NCBI RefSeq assembly: GCF_009695815.1
Contig: NZ_VUNE01000001.1
Coordinates: 248,001 to 312,000 of the forward strand
Direction of reading: 5' to 3'
Length of the DNA stretch: 64,000 nucleotides
From: Peptostreptococcus porci
GTDB lineage: Bacteria > Bacillota > Clostridia > Peptostreptococcales > Peptostreptococcaceae
Shown here: positions 9,368 to 18,322 of the stretch, piece after piece
Position numbering within the stretch: position 1 is the stretch's first letter
Layout: each line of letters opens with the position of its first letter
Position numbers and translations under genes: made by a program
Notes under the pieces: model-generated
The model's database searches: none
The model's input: the letters and a program-made list of their open reading frames with translations, nothing else
Told to the model about the DNA's origin: nothing

Positions 9368-9711
9368 AACCATAATGGGATAATAATATCTGTGATGGAC
9401 AAAATTAGTCCCTTTATTTTAAAAAAGTAAGCTTTATAAATTTGAGAATTTTGTGCTAATGTAAGAAAATGAATAAATTGTAGAAAAATCAATAAATAGA
9501 ATATTAACGCATAATAAATGGGATAAATAATATATAAAGCATATAAAAATAGAAAAGTAGCACATGAAAATAAAATAATATAATAAAAACGGTAAAATAA
9601 AAAACAATGTACATAAAAATGACACACATAGAAATAGAATGCAAAAAATAAGTGTATAAATAAAATGCAAAAAAATAAGTGAAGTGAATATGGTAAGAAG
9701 GAGGCATTATT
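9368..9711 (+). other. A-rich leader region of pfkA, no gene seen
   Basis: About 340 bases with strong strand bias (A on plus, T on minus) and no credible ORF on plus; minus-strand ORFs here are low-complexity artefacts of T-rich sequence. A small inverted repeat GGAC/GTCC lies near 9399-9413, and an imperfect direct repeat of AATGCAAAAAATAAGTG occurs near 9638 and 9664. Probably a long unstructured 5' untranslated region ending at the pfkA binding site. Confidence 0.5.
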
Positions 9712-10683
9712 ATGAAGGCAATAGGTATTTTGACAAGTGGTGGAGACGCTCCAGGAATGAATGCGGCCATTAGAGCCGTTGTCAGAACAGCAATATACTA
9801 TGGTTACAAAGTATATGGAATCGAAAAAGGATACAAGGGATTGTTAAATGAGGAGTTTGTCGAAATGGACTTGTCATCTGTAGGTGATATTATCCAGAGA
9901 GGTGGAACGATACTAAAATCTTCTAGAAGTGATGAATTTAGAACGGAAGAGGGAAGAGCGAAGGCTGTAAAGATTTTGGAAAAGATTGGAATTGAGAGTC
10001 TGGTAGTAATCGGTGGAGATGGAACTTTTAACGGAGCAAAAAAACTATGCGAATTGGGAGTTTCAACAATAGGTATTCCGGGAACAATAGATAACGATTT
10101 GGCATATACTGATTATACAATTGGATTTGACACTGCCATGAATACTATAATAGATGCTATTTCGAAAATAAGGGACACTTCTTCTTCACATGATAGAGTG
10201 AATATTGTCGAAGTGATGGGTAGACATTGTGGAGATTTGGCTCTTTATGCAGGCTTGGCAGGTGGAGCAGAATCAATAGTTGTACCTGAAATTGATATAA
10301 AGACTGAGGAAATTGTAAAGAGATTAAAGACGACTCAAAAAAGAGGAAAGAAGCACAGCATAATTGTTTTGGCAGAAGGTGCAACAAGCATTGAAAATGG
10401 GGCGATTGGATTAAAGGCTGCGTTGACAGATGAGGACAAGGCAGATGTTAGAATAACAGTTCTTGGACATGTTCAGAGAGGTGGTGCACCATCTGCGTTT
10501 GATAGAATACTTGCCAGCAAGCTTGGGAATAAAGCTGTTGAATTATTGATAGAAGGAAAAAGTGGTAGAGTAGTAGGAATCAAAAATAATGAGATTATTG
10601 ATATGGATATAGATGAAGCACTTGCTGTAGAAAAGAAATTCGACGAAGAAAGCTACGAAATGGCCAAAGTGCTATCAATATAG
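9712..10683 (+). CDS. pfkA: ATP-dependent 6-phosphofructokinase
   Basis: Glycolytic enzyme that phosphorylates fructose-6-phosphate to fructose-1,6-bisphosphate. The 323 residues match bacterial Pfk[21 protein letters not shown] (ATP loop) is at the start, then [34 protein letters not shown] (catalytic Asp region), [20 protein letters not shown] and [15 protein letters not shown] (substrate arginine). The glycine in GGDGT is the mark of ATP-dependent rather than pyrophosphate-dependent forms. AAGGAGG lies upstream of the ATG. pyk follows after a 36-base gap, the common pfkA-pyk glycolytic operon. Confidence 0.95.
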   Translation: MKAIGILTSGGDAPGMNAAIRAVVRTAIYYGYKVYGIEKGYKGLLNEEFVEMDLSSVGDIIQRGGTILKSSRSDEFRTEEGRAKAVKILEKIGIESLVVIGGDGTFNGAKKLCELGVSTIGIPGTIDNDLAYTDYTIGFDTAMNTIIDAISKIRDTSSSHDRVNIVEVMGRHCGDLALYAGLAGGAESIVVPEIDIKTEEIVKRLKTTQKRGKKHSIIVLAEGATSIENGAIGLKAALTDEDKADVRITVLGHVQRGGAPSAFDRILASKLGNKAVELLIEGKSGRVVGIKNNEIIDMDIDEALAVEKKFDEESYEMAKVLSI

Positions 10684-10719
10684 TTGTATATGTTTTTTAT
10701 TTTAATGGGAGTGAACAAA

Positions 10720-12477
10720 ATGGTTAGTTTAAAGAAAACGAAAATAGTGTGTACAATGGGACCAGCAACCGATTCTGATGATGTATTGAGAGAGTTGGCT
10801 TTGAATGGATTAAACGTATGTAGATTCAATTTTTCTCATGGCTCACATGAGGAACATAAGGAGAGAATGGATAGAACGAAGAGAATTAGAGAAGAATTGG
10901 AGATGCCGATTGCCATCCTGTTGGATACAAAAGGACCTGAGATTAGAACAGGTGATTTTGAAGAACCTGTAATTTTGGAAGAAGGTGCTGAATTCACAGT
11001 TACTATGGATGAATGTGTCGGTAACAGTGAAAGGTGTACTGTTTCATATAAGAATATGGTCAATGACGTAAAAGTTGGTGATAAAATATTGATTGATGAC
11101 GGCTTGGTAGAGTTGCTGATCAAGGAAATAAAAGGTAATGACATTCTAACTGTTGTAAAAAATTCTGGAAAGGTATCATCAAAGAAGGGTGTAAATCTGC
11201 CAGGTGTTGTAATCAATCTACCGGCTATTACTGACAAGGATATTTCAGATATTGAGTTTGGTATTGAGCAAGGTATAGATTTTATAGCGGCGTCATTTGT
11301 AAGAAAGGCCTCTGATGTTTTGGAAATCAGAAAGGTACTTGAAGATAACGATGCTTCAGATATTCAAATAATATCGAAAATAGAGAGTCAAGAGGGTGTT
11401 GATAATATTGACTCAATACTTCAGGTTTCTGATGGAATAATGATTGCAAGAGGTGATATGGGCGTTGAAATTCCTGGTGAAGAGGTTCCGATTGTACAGA
11501 AGATGATAATAAAGAAGTGTAATGAATTGGCAAAGCCTGTTATTACAGCAACTCAGATGATGGATTCAATGATCAGAAATCCAAGACCTACCAGAGCAGA
11601 GGTAACAGATGTAGCTAATGCGATTTATGACGGAACTGATGCGATAATGCTATCTGGTGAAACTGCGGCTGGAAAATATCCGATAGAAGCCGTAAAAACT
11701 ATGAATAGAATAGCTATTAGAACAGAAGAAACACTTGACTATAGCGTTGGAAATCAAAAAAATTCACTTTGTAGTGGAATCAAGGTTACAGATGCAATAA
11801 GTCACGCAACTTGTACGACAGCTATGGATTTGAATGCTAAAGCGATAATAACGTGCACTTCCTCTGGATATACGACTAGAATGGTATCGAAATTCAGACC
11901 TCAGGCACCGATAATCGCAGCGACACAAAGCGATAAAGTAATGAGAAAATTATCATTGGTTTGGGGGACATATCCAGTTAAGAGTGAATTGGCAGAAAGC
12001 ACTGACGAATTAGTTGAAGCATCAATAGAAGCTACAAAAAAAGCAGGGTTTGTACAGCCTAGCGACATCGTTGTCGTAACAGCAGGAGTACCTGTTGGAA
12101 AAACTGGAAAAACAAATATGATAAGAGTAAGTGTGATTTCAGAATTTATCGGAAGAGGCGTAGGTATAGGTAAGGCATTTGTCGAAGGTACTGCTAGAGT
12201 CGTTCTTCCTGGCGAAAAATGTGAAGAGTTTAATCAGGGAGATATCTTGGTAACTGTTGGAACAGATAGAGAAATGCTACCTTATATGGAAAAATCAGCA
12301 GCGATAGTAACTGAAACTGGCGGCATGACTTCACACGCCGCAATCGTCGGAATAAATCTTGGAATACCGGTAATTGTATCAGTTCCAGATGTGACTAAAA
12401 AGGTTAAAACAGGCGATAAAATAATAGTTGAACCTTCATATGGAGGAGTAACTAGAGAAGAAAATATTAATAATTAA
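10720..12477 (+). CDS. pyk: Pyruvate kinase with C-terminal PEP-utilising domain
   Basis: Final glycolytic enzyme, forming pyruvate and ATP from PEP and ADP. TKIVCTMGPAT opens the protein; NFSHGSHEEH, LDTKGPEIRTG, KIESQEGVDNID, ARGDMGVEIP and ATQMMDSMIRNPRPTRAEVTDVANA are the catalytic barrel motifs. At about residues 500-580 is a fused PEP-utilising mobile domain with ETGGMTSHAAIVG, as in Bacillus-type pyruvate kinase of the same 585-residue length. The ATG at 10720 follows GGGAGTGA and fits the usual N-terminus; a TTG 36 bases upstream is unlikely. A tandem repeat and a terminator hairpin follow. Confidence 0.95.
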   Translation: MVSLKKTKIVCTMGPATDSDDVLRELALNGLNVCRFNFSHGSHEEHKERMDRTKRIREELEMPIAILLDTKGPEIRTGDFEEPVILEEGAEFTVTMDECVGNSERCTVSYKNMVNDVKVGDKILIDDGLVELLIKEIKGNDILTVVKNSGKVSSKKGVNLPGVVINLPAITDKDISDIEFGIEQGIDFIAASFVRKASDVLEIRKVLEDNDASDIQIISKIESQEGVDNIDSILQVSDGIMIARGDMGVEIPGEEVPIVQKMIIKKCNELAKPVITATQMMDSMIRNPRPTRAEVTDVANAIYDGTDAIMLSGETAAGKYPIEAVKTMNRIAIRTEETLDYSVGNQKNSLCSGIKVTDAISHATCTTAMDLNAKAIITCTSSGYTTRMVSKFRPQAPIIAATQSDKVMRKLSLVWGTYPVKSELAESTDELVEASIEATKKAGFVQPSDIVVVTAGVPVGKTGKTNMIRVSVISEFIGRGVGIGKAFVEGTARVVLPGEKCEEFNQGDILVTVGTDREMLPYMEKSAAIVTETGGMTSHAAIVGINLGIPVIVSVPDVTKKVKTGDKIIVEPSYGGVTREENINN

Positions 12478-12510
12478 TATACATAGTTAATATACATAGT
12501 TAATATACAT
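12474..12510 (+). repeat. Three tandem copies of a 13-base unit at the pyk stop
   Basis: TTAATATACATAG repeats at 12474, 12487 and 12500 (the third lacks the last two bases). The first copy contains the pyk stop codon. It looks like a slipped-strand microsatellite. Confidence 0.8.
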
Positions 12511-12527
12511 TCAACATAACTATTTGT

Positions 12528-12608
12528 TATAATAAAATAATGAAACTTAAAAGCATAGCTTTAAATACTGAGGCAATACCCTAAGTGATTTACAGCTATG
12601 TTTTTTTT
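12528..12608 (+). terminator. Terminator hairpin after pyk, possibly of a short RNA
   Basis: CATAGCT (12554-12560) pairs with AGCTATG (12594-12600), AAAT with ATTT inside, then eight T (12601-12608). A perfect TATAAT at 12528-12533 lies 20 bases before the stem, so the element could be either the pyk terminator or a stand-alone RNA of about 70 bases; no good -35 hexamer is seen. Confidence 0.5.
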
Positions 12609-12728
12609 GTTGTATAATATTGGTTGTATAATATTTAGCGTTGATGGTAAAAATTTTGAGTAGTGATGGTTGGTGTAATATATGTTTTGAAAACAAAGAT
12701 TGACAACTAAAATATCCTAACCTATGTG

Positions 12729-12758
12729 TTGACAACCAAGAAGTGTGTAAAATATAGT
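12729..12758 (+). promoter_or_regulatory. Promoter P1 upstream of the rRNA methyltransferase
   Basis: TTGACA (12729-12734), 18-base spacer, TATAGT (12753-12758). Perfect -35 and 5/6 -10. A second TTGACAAC stands 29 bases upstream (12700) as a direct repeat, without a good -10. Confidence 0.5.
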
Positions 12759-12770
12759 GTTGCCTTCATA

Positions 12771-12799
12771 TTGACATGACAAGGTATTCATGATAAATT
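12771..12799 (+). promoter_or_regulatory. Promoter P2 upstream of the rRNA methyltransferase
   Basis: TTGACA (12771-12776), 17-base spacer, TAAATT (12794-12799). A start point near 12806 leaves the ATG at 12844, but not an upstream ATG at 12790, inside the message. Confidence 0.45.
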
Positions 12800-12843
12800 A
12801 CAAGTTGGAAAATATTTATGATTTGAAAAAATACGGAGGAGTA

Positions 12844-14208
12844 ATGCTAGAAAAAAACAAAAAGTATAGATGTGAGATTGTTGATATAGGACAAAATGGA
12901 GTTGGAATAGGGAAATATGAAGGCTTTACGGTTTTTGTCGATGGTGCTTTATTGGGAGAGGTTGTGGATGTAAAAATAACCAAATCCAAGAAAAATTATG
13001 CAGAAGGTGTGATATCAAGGATAATAGAACCCTCAAAATATAGAGTTGACCGTGTATGTTCAATGAAATATAGAAGCTGTGGAGGATGCCAGATACAGGA
13101 ATTGGATTATAAAAAGCAGCTAGAAATAAAGACAAACAGTGTAAAAGAAGACTTAAAAAGAATTGGAGGTCTGGAAAATATTACAGTGCATCCAGCTTTG
13201 GGAATGGTGAATCCATTCAGATATAGAAATAAAGCACAATTTCCAGTTCAAAAATCAGATGGAAAGCTAAAGATAGGTTTTTATAAAAAGAAATCACATG
13301 AAGTCATCGATATGGACAAATGCGTTATCCAGCATGAAAAAAACGATGAAATAGTTGGTATAGTTAGACAGTATATGGAAGATAACAATATAAGTGCGTA
13401 TGATGAGAAAACACATAAAGGAACGATAAGACATATTTTGACAAAGATTGGATATACAACAGGCGACGTTATGGTCGTACTTGTCGTTACAGATACAAAA
13501 TTACCTAATATGGAATTTTTGGTAGAAGAGCTAAAATCAAAAATAGATGGATTTAAAACGTTGGTATTGAACGTAAATAAAGAAAAAACAAATGTGATAC
13601 TCGGCAGAAATAATATAAATGTTTTTGGTGAGGGCAAAATCATAGACAATATAGGGGAGTTGGAATTTGAGATATCACCACTTTCATTCTTTCAAGTCAA
13701 CCCGACACAAACAGAGGTCTTATATGGAAAAGCATTGGAATACGCAATGCTAGAAGAAGGCGACGTGGTCTTTGATATATATTGTGGGATTGGTACAATT
13801 TCACTGTTTTTGGCAAAAAAAGCAAGCCAGGTTTATGGAGTTGAGATAGTAGAAGAGGCAATTTTAGATGCAAGGAAAAATGCGAAGAGAAACAATATCG
13901 AAAATGCAGAATTTTACGTTGGAAAAGCAGAAGAAGTTGTTCCGAGATTGTATAAAGAGGGGAAGAGAGCCAATGTTGTGGTCGTTGATCCTCCGAGAAA
14001 GGGATGCGATGAAAAAGTGTTGGATACTATAGTGAATATGCAGCCGGATAGGGTCGTGTATGTGAGCTGTAATCCTGCTACATTGGCGAGAGATTTGAAG
14101 TATATGGTTGAGAGAGGGTATGAGTGCGAAGAAGTGCAGCCTGTGGATATGTTCCCACATAGCGTGCATGTGGAGACGGTCTGTTTACTTACAAAAGTAC
14201 AGAAGTAA
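12844..14208 (+). CDS. rlmCD: 23S rRNA (uracil-C5) methyltransferase, RlmD/RlmCD type
   Basis: S-adenosylmethionine-dependent enzyme making 5-methyluridine in 23S rRNA (RumA family; Gram-positive members may serve both U747 and U1939). 454 residues: an N-terminal TRAM RNA-binding domain (GVGIGKYEGFTVFVDGALLGE), iron-sulphur cysteines (CSMKYRSCGGC, plus DKCVIQH), SPLSFFQVNPTQTEVLY, the SAM site FDIYCGIGTISLFLA, VVVDPPRKGC and the SCNPATLARD nucleophile loop; the tail is FPHSVHVETVCLL. GGAGGA (12835-12840) selects ATG 12844. This tail matters for the window: related 3' tails recur at 37.8, 43.0 and 45.4 kb. RumA-family genes are known insertion sites for integrative elements. Confidence 0.92.
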   Translation: MLEKNKKYRCEIVDIGQNGVGIGKYEGFTVFVDGALLGEVVDVKITKSKKNYAEGVISRIIEPSKYRVDRVCSMKYRSCGGCQIQELDYKKQLEIKTNSVKEDLKRIGGLENITVHPALGMVNPFRYRNKAQFPVQKSDGKLKIGFYKKKSHEVIDMDKCVIQHEKNDEIVGIVRQYMEDNNISAYDEKTHKGTIRHILTKIGYTTGDVMVVLVVTDTKLPNMEFLVEELKSKIDGFKTLVLNVNKEKTNVILGRNNINVFGEGKIIDNIGELEFEISPLSFFQVNPTQTEVLYGKALEYAMLEEGDVVFDIYCGIGTISLFLAKKASQVYGVEIVEEAILDARKNAKRNNIENAEFYVGKAEEVVPRLYKEGKRANVVVVDPPRKGCDEKVLDTIVNMQPDRVVYVSCNPATLARDLKYMVERGYECEEVQPVDMFPHSVHVETVCLLTKVQK

Positions 14209-14234
14209 ATAGCGAGAAAAGGCTTGAAATAAAG

Positions 14235-14279
14235 GGATTTTGAGTGCTTCGGGATAAATTAACGGAGCCTCAAAATTCC
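14235..14279 (+). terminator. Long hairpin after the rRNA methyltransferase
   Basis: GGATTTTGAG-T-GCT (14235-14248) pairs with AGC-CTCAAAAT-TCC (14266-14279). About 13 base pairs with two bulges and a 17-base loop; no T-run follows, so it is either a poor terminator or an RNA end-protecting stem. It marks the end of the core segment. Confidence 0.5.
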
Positions 14280-14380
14280 ACTTCTTTGAGTGTTAGGAAA
14301 CATATCAACGTTTAAATTTTCATAGGGTTGAGTTGACGGAATGAAAATGGGATAGTTGAGTTGATAGGATTGATGTGAAG

Positions 14381-14410
14381 AATAGACCTGTTTGGGGTCT
14401 TATTTTTTTT
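14381..14410 (+). terminator. Intrinsic terminator before the RM island
   Basis: AATAGACC (14381-14388) pairs with GGTCTTATT around a short loop, followed by eight T up to 14410. It separates core from accessory DNA; the 100 bases before it contain a loosely repeated GTTGAGTTGA motif and no gene. Confidence 0.65.
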
Positions 14411-14508
14411 GACGTTGATGAGAGATTTCCATTGGAAATGAATAATTGTATTGTTACTACGATTAATCGGGCGAACAAATAAAAAGGTACGCAAACGCTC
14501 GATAAATA

Positions 14509-14537
14509 TTGACAAAGCCCGATTTTTCTGTTATACT
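14509..14537 (+). promoter_or_regulatory. Promoter with flanking inverted repeat, RM regulator
   Basis: TTGACA (14509-14514), 17-base spacer, TATACT (14532-14537). GCCCGATT inside the spacer (14517-14524) has its inverted copy AATCGGGC at 14465-14472, a plausible operator pair for the XRE protein encoded just downstream. Confidence 0.6.
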
Positions 14538-14575
14538 TATCAAAAGATATCAAAGCGAAACGAGGAGGTATGGTA

Positions 14576-14806
14576 GTGGCGTTATGTTATAAAAAGTTAT
14601 TCAAATTATTGATTGACAGAGGTATGAAAAAGAAGGACTTGTGCGAAATGGCTGATATTAGTACTACTTCTTTATCTAAGATTGCAAAAGACCAGAATAT
14701 CAACACAGAGATTCTAGGGAAGATATGTGATGCTTTACAGTGCGACATTTGTGATATTGCAGAAAATATTAATTCTAATCAAGGAGAGATTGCTGATAAT
14801 GAATAA
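14576..14806 (+). CDS. XRE-family regulator of the RM island (C protein-like)
   Basis: A 76-residue helix-turn-helix protein of the Cro/CI type: YKKLFKLLIDRGMKKKDLCEMADISTTSLSKIA, then an LGKICDALQCDICDI end typical of small XRE regulators. GTG 14576 is preferred: GAGGAGG at 14562-14568 is only 1 base from the ATG at 14570 but 7 from the GTG, and the paralogue at 18.5 kb starts in the same place. The stop overlaps the methyltransferase ATG by 8 bases, so translation is coupled. By position it should act as the controller of methyltransferase expression. A strong promoter with an inverted repeat precedes it. Confidence 0.85.
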   Translation: MALCYKKLFKLLIDRGMKKKDLCEMADISTTSLSKIAKDQNINTEILGKICDALQCDICDIAENINSNQGEIADNE

Positions 14807-16190
14807 AAGTTTACAAGAAAGAATGAAGACCGAAAATTTCAAATTGGTTAGTATTGACCTTTTTTCGGGACCAGGAGGTTTATGTACAGGATTTAAGTGG
14901 GCAGGTATTTTACCTTTAATTGCTGTAGAGTGGACTGATACAACAGTTGAGACATATTCAACTAGTCATAATGCAGAAGTGTTTGAATTATCTAAATATA
15001 TAACTGATAAAGGAAAGAATGAGGATTATTTAAATTCTTTCATGAAGGAAAGTGCACAATCTATTGTCATTCATGGAGATATTAATCAAGTGAGTAGTCA
15101 AATGGTGAAACAGTTTCTTAATGCAAGATATGGAATTGACTCTGTAAACGAAACTGTTGATGTCGTTTCGGGTGGTGCTCCGTGTGAGAGTTTCAGTATT
15201 GCAGGCACAAGAACAGCTGGAGATGAAAGAGATGATTTATTTAGCAATATTATAAGAATTGCTAGAACTGTTAACACAAAGTCTATTCTTTTTGAAAATG
15301 TAAAAGGCATGTTTTCTAAAGCTAAAGATGGAGTGAAAGGTGCGATTTTTAAATACATATGTGATACATTTGAAGACGAGACTGTAACTCCTAGTTATAG
15401 ATTAGTTTCGAGAAATCCAAATGAAGTATTGTTAAAAGCATGCGACTTCGGTGTACCACAGGCGAGAGAGCGTCTGTTTTTGGTAGCAATAAGAAGAGAC
15501 CTAGATAAAATCGATTTTCACTATCCTCAAAAAACTCATGGTCCCGGATGTGAGAATCCATATGTTACCGTTGGAGATGCTATCTTAGACTTGGATCAAG
15601 TTGGAATGGGAGTAGAATCATCAAAATATACAAAAAGTGAAAAATATACGAATGATAATCAGAAATGGTTTGTATCTATTATGAGGGGAAATTACCATAG
15701 CGAAGATATAAACGCTGATGTGCCGAAATATTTATTAGCTAAGGGTTTATTTTCGGATGATAGTGTTAGTGCACATAAAGGACCAGGACATACAAAGAAA
15801 AAACAAGAGTTACTTGCACTTATTAAAGTAAGAGAAAGTATGAAATCGACATACAATCGTCTTTGTGACGAAGGAAGAATCGATGAGTACAGGCATTTAT
15901 TTCCGAACACTATATATGGTAGTAGAAACAGAAGGTTGCTGGATGATGAGCCAAGTTTTACAGTTACATCTCACTGTTTAGATGAGATTCTTCATCCATA
16001 TATTAATCGTGCAATTACCCCACGAGAGGCTGCAAGATTACAAAGTTTTCCTGATTGGTATCAGTTTGCGGGACCATATGTTGCATTTCATAGTGCAAAA
16101 GAACAAGATAAGTATGAACAAATAGGTGATGCAATACCACCGTTGTTGGCTTTTGCAATAGCTAAAGAGTTTGTGAAAGTACTTAAATAA
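14799..16190 (+). CDS. DNA (cytosine-5) methyltransferase
   Basis: 464-residue m5C DNA methyltransferase. Conserved blocks in order: motif I DLFSGPGGLCTGF, motif IV GGAPCESFSIAGTR (catalytic Cys; ES replaces the usual QS/QP), motif VI FENVKGM, motif VIII GVPQARERLFLVAIRRD, then the target recognition region, motif IX with ITPREAARLQSFPD and motif X QIGDAIPPLLA. AAGGAGA (14781-14787) selects ATG 14799. It should protect DNA from the convergent MspI-like endonuclease, although it does not look like M.MspI itself. The site specificity is not readable here. A bidirectional terminator follows. Confidence 0.92.
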   Translation: MNKSLQERMKTENFKLVSIDLFSGPGGLCTGFKWAGILPLIAVEWTDTTVETYSTSHNAEVFELSKYITDKGKNEDYLNSFMKESAQSIVIHGDINQVSSQMVKQFLNARYGIDSVNETVDVVSGGAPCESFSIAGTRTAGDERDDLFSNIIRIARTVNTKSILFENVKGMFSKAKDGVKGAIFKYICDTFEDETVTPSYRLVSRNPNEVLLKACDFGVPQARERLFLVAIRRDLDKIDFHYPQKTHGPGCENPYVTVGDAILDLDQVGMGVESSKYTKSEKYTNDNQKWFVSIMRGNYHSEDINADVPKYLLAKGLFSDDSVSAHKGPGHTKKKQELLALIKVRESMKSTYNRLCDEGRIDEYRHLFPNTIYGSRNRRLLDDEPSFTVTSHCLDEILHPYINRAITPREAARLQSFPDWYQFAGPYVAFHSAKEQDKYEQIGDAIPPLLAFAIAKEFVKVLK

Positions 16191-16191
16191 C

Positions 16192-16234
16192 AAAAGGCTG
16201 CGTTCAAAGAGTTATCCTTTGAATGCAGCTTTTT
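16192..16234. terminator. Bidirectional terminator between the convergent methyltransferases
   Basis: AAAAGGCTGCGTTCAAAG (16192-16209) pairs with CTTTGAATGCAGCTTTT (16217-16233) around a 7-base loop. A-run on one side and T-run on the other serve both strands. Confidence 0.85.
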
Positions 16235-16237
16235 GCT

Positions 16238-16999
16238 TTAAGTTTCGTTTTTTATTCTATTTATTGCTATATTACAATAGTCCTCTTCAAAATCTATTCC
16301 AATCCCTCTTCTGCTTAGCTGTCTTGCAGCTACGAGAGTTGAACCACTTCCCATAAATGGATCTAATACAATATCATCTATAAAGCTAAATAATTTAATG
16401 CATCTTTTTGGTAATTCAACAGGAAATGGAGCGGGATGACCGATTTTTCTTTTACTTTCTCCGTTAAATGTCCACACACCATTGGTCCAAGAAATGAATT
16501 CTTCACGTAAAATATCAGATTTTCTTGACCCGCTCGTTTTTTTCCAAGAATCCTTATATAGCAAAAGAATAAGCTCAACAGGTGCAATTACATATGGAGA
16601 TGATGCACTCATCCAGGATCCCCATGCTGAAGATTTGGAAATATTGCCCTCGTTCCACACTACCGTGGAGTGGTATTTAAAACCAACTTCCTTTGCTATT
16701 GTAGTAATATCAGCACCAACGCTTTGATGACCACCTTTATTTTTATCTAGTGGAATATTTAGACACATACGTCCATCTTGTTTTAACCATCTATAGCATT
16801 TTTTTAACCATTTATTTGTAAATTTTAAATATTCATCATATGGTTGATTATCTGCACACGATTTATAATCAATATCCAGGTTATAAGGAGGGGATGTTAC
16901 AATCAAATCAATGTAATCATCTGGAATAACAGTAGTTGTTAGTGTATCTGCAAGATATATTCTTGAAGAGTTGTCCTTATACATTGTTTTTGCACGCAA
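16238..16999 (-). CDS. DNA N4-cytosine/N6-adenine methyltransferase
   Basis: 253-residue amino-methyltransferase of the beta-type order: the catalytic TSPPYN stands near the N-terminus (about residue 35) and the SAM-binding DPFMGSGSTLVAARQL near the C-terminus. SPPY is most common in m4C enzymes but also occurs in m6A ones, so the modified base is open. A TTG start at 16999 is preferred because AAAAGGGGGG lies 7 bases upstream; an internal ATG at 16984 has no such site. Last gene of the minus-strand operon, 15 bases after the endonuclease. Having two methyltransferases of different chemistry beside one MspI-like enzyme is unusual. Confidence 0.88.
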   Translation of the reverse strand: MRAKTMYKDNSSRIYLADTLTTTVIPDDYIDLIVTSPPYNLDIDYKSCADNQPYDEYLKFTNKWLKKCYRWLKQDGRMCLNIPLDKNKGGHQSVGADITTIAKEVGFKYHSTVVWNEGNISKSSAWGSWMSASSPYVIAPVELILLLYKDSWKKTSGSRKSDILREEFISWTNGVWTFNGESKRKIGHPAPFPVELPKRCIKLFSFIDDIVLDPFMGSGSTLVAARQLSRRGIGIDFEEDYCNIAINRIKNET

Positions 17000-17014
17000 A
17001 TTAATACCCCCCTT

Positions 17015-17839
17015 TTAACCTTTAAATTGCATCTTTTGACCTTTAGAGCCTGTAGCATAAGTCCATGATAATCCAGTTCCAAATCCACCTGGTTTTATAG
17101 AACCATTACTTTTATACATAATATTATTAATACATTCCTCAATTGTTAACGTTTCAAAAGAGAGATAATCAAAATCTCCATTATTAATATTTATGTTATA
17201 TCTATCTGAAGGCTTTTTTAATTTGAATTTGATGATTGATGTTGGAATACATACATCGTGAGAATTTATTGAAGGAGAACCTGTCAATACCCATCGCACA
17301 AAATCTCTTGCGATAGGTTGCATTAGCATTACAAGTTCATTTTTTTCAGTTGCTGAAAAATTTTTAGCTGAGCAATCTACTTGATGTTTAAGCAAGAGAG
17401 TTTTTAAGCGAGGATTAGTAATTCGCATTTCACGACAAATTGTATCAACATCAAACTCGGCAAGGGCAACTTTTGGCACGGTTGATTGCTTACAACTAAT
17501 AGGCAAAACTATAGAATTACCGTTTATCATATGTACAGTTGCAATAATATCGGTTTTTGAGTTACCACCAGTACTTCTATGGGGAATTTGTGTAGTGGCT
17601 TCTATAGTGTGTATTGCAGTAAAGTTTGTAATACCATTGGTTGTTAATATGTTCGATAACACTTGTGTTTCAAGTGTGTTTACATTTCCATTTTGTATGT
17701 CATTTAAGAAAGTGGTGGATTTCAGTATAGTTTTACAATAATCCTCGTAAACATCTCCAAGTTTGTCATGTATAGCCCCAAAACCATAAGAGTTAATATT
17801 ATATCTTTCATATAGAGAATTTAATAATTGTGTTTTCAT
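17015..17839 (-). CDS. MspI-like type II restriction endonuclease
   Basis: 274 residues resembling MspI (cuts CCGG) along the whole length as I recall that protein: a similar start (LLNSLYERYNI, then DKLGDVYEDY), GGNSKTD, LAEFDVDTICREMRI, LLKHQ, RWVLTG, and a nearly identical C-terminal KPGGFGTGLSWTYATGSK...KKMQFKG-type end. The catalytic Asp of KTD and the Lys of SCK have exactly the 20-residue spacing of MspI Asp99 and Lys119, but the position of Asn117 is Ser here. AGGAGG lies upstream of ATG. The operon partner genes are two methyltransferases, a NUDIX protein and a helicase. CCGG recognition is inferred, not shown. Confidence 0.82.
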   Translation of the reverse strand: MKTQLLNSLYERYNINSYGFGAIHDKLGDVYEDYCKTILKSTTFLNDIQNGNVNTLETQVLSNILTTNGITNFTAIHTIEATTQIPHRSTGGNSKTDIIATVHMINGNSIVLPISCKQSTVPKVALAEFDVDTICREMRITNPRLKTLLLKHQVDCSAKNFSATEKNELVMLMQPIARDFVRWVLTGSPSINSHDVCIPTSIIKFKLKKPSDRYNININNGDFDYLSFETLTIEECINNIMYKSNGSIKPGGFGTGLSWTYATGSKGQKMQFKG

Positions 17840-17854
17840 AGCATTTTCCTCCTG

Positions 17855-18313
17855 TTATTTCAAAATTGGTTTGATGGCAGAATCATTCCTGTTGAAATAA
17901 AGTTCTGAGTAGGTATTACCACAAGAGAGTTCCAACATCTGATCCATGTGCCATAATTTATTCTCTGCTTTTCTTAGTTTCTCGAGTGGCATCCAGAAGA
18001 CTCTTCCTTCATCTGAAGACGTCAGTTCACCACTAAATTTGTTTGTCTTATATAAAAATACGATGTATCTTGAACCATCGAATTCTACCCAGTTTTTTAC
18101 TCCACAAAGTTTTACATTTTTAATATTAAGCCCCGTTTCTTCTTGTATTTCACGAATGGCAGAATCAACGAATGCCTCCCCAGGTTCAACATGACCTCCT
18201 GGGAATATAAGACCACGATAATTAGAACCAACCTTTTCTTCAACGAGAACGTTGCCATTATCATCGTAGACCATGACAAGGTTGGTTAATTCTGCTGTTT
18301 GCTTGCGTTCCAT
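17855..18313 (-). CDS. NUDIX hydrolase in the RM operon
   Basis: 152-residue NUDIX protein with a complete box: G-GHVEPGE-AFVDSAI-REIQEETG (about residues 38-60) preceded by GLIFPGGH. Similar to 8-oxo-dGTP/YtkD-like members, which clean modified nucleotides, but substrate is not determined. AAGGAGATGCT precedes the ATG. It is unrelated in detail to the NUDIX gene at 4 kb. It sits between the regulator and endonuclease genes with gaps of 9 and 15 bases, so it is part of the same transcript; a NUDIX gene inside an RM operon is not a standard component. Confidence 0.85.
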   Translation of the reverse strand: MERKQTAELTNLVMVYDDNGNVLVEEKVGSNYRGLIFPGGHVEPGEAFVDSAIREIQEETGLNIKNVKLCGVKNWVEFDGSRYIVFLYKTNKFSGELTSSDEGRVFWMPLEKLRKAENKLWHMDQMLELSCGNTYSELYFNRNDSAIKPILK

Positions 18314-18322
18314 AGCATCTCC

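Noticed and set aside
9319-9770. Three long minus-strand ORFs rich in Phe, Tyr and Leu
   Set aside because: They are the complement of an A-rich leader; composition follows base bias, no binding sites, no family likeness.
12790-12843. Longer start for the rRNA methyltransferase at 12790
   Set aside because: It would lie in the promoter region and before the GGAGGA site; the TRAM domain begins after 12844.
14209-14508. An attachment-site core shared between the host rlmCD end and the tails at 37.8-45.4 kb
   Set aside because: Similarity is clear at protein level but I could not find a long identical DNA core, and the host downstream sequence differs.
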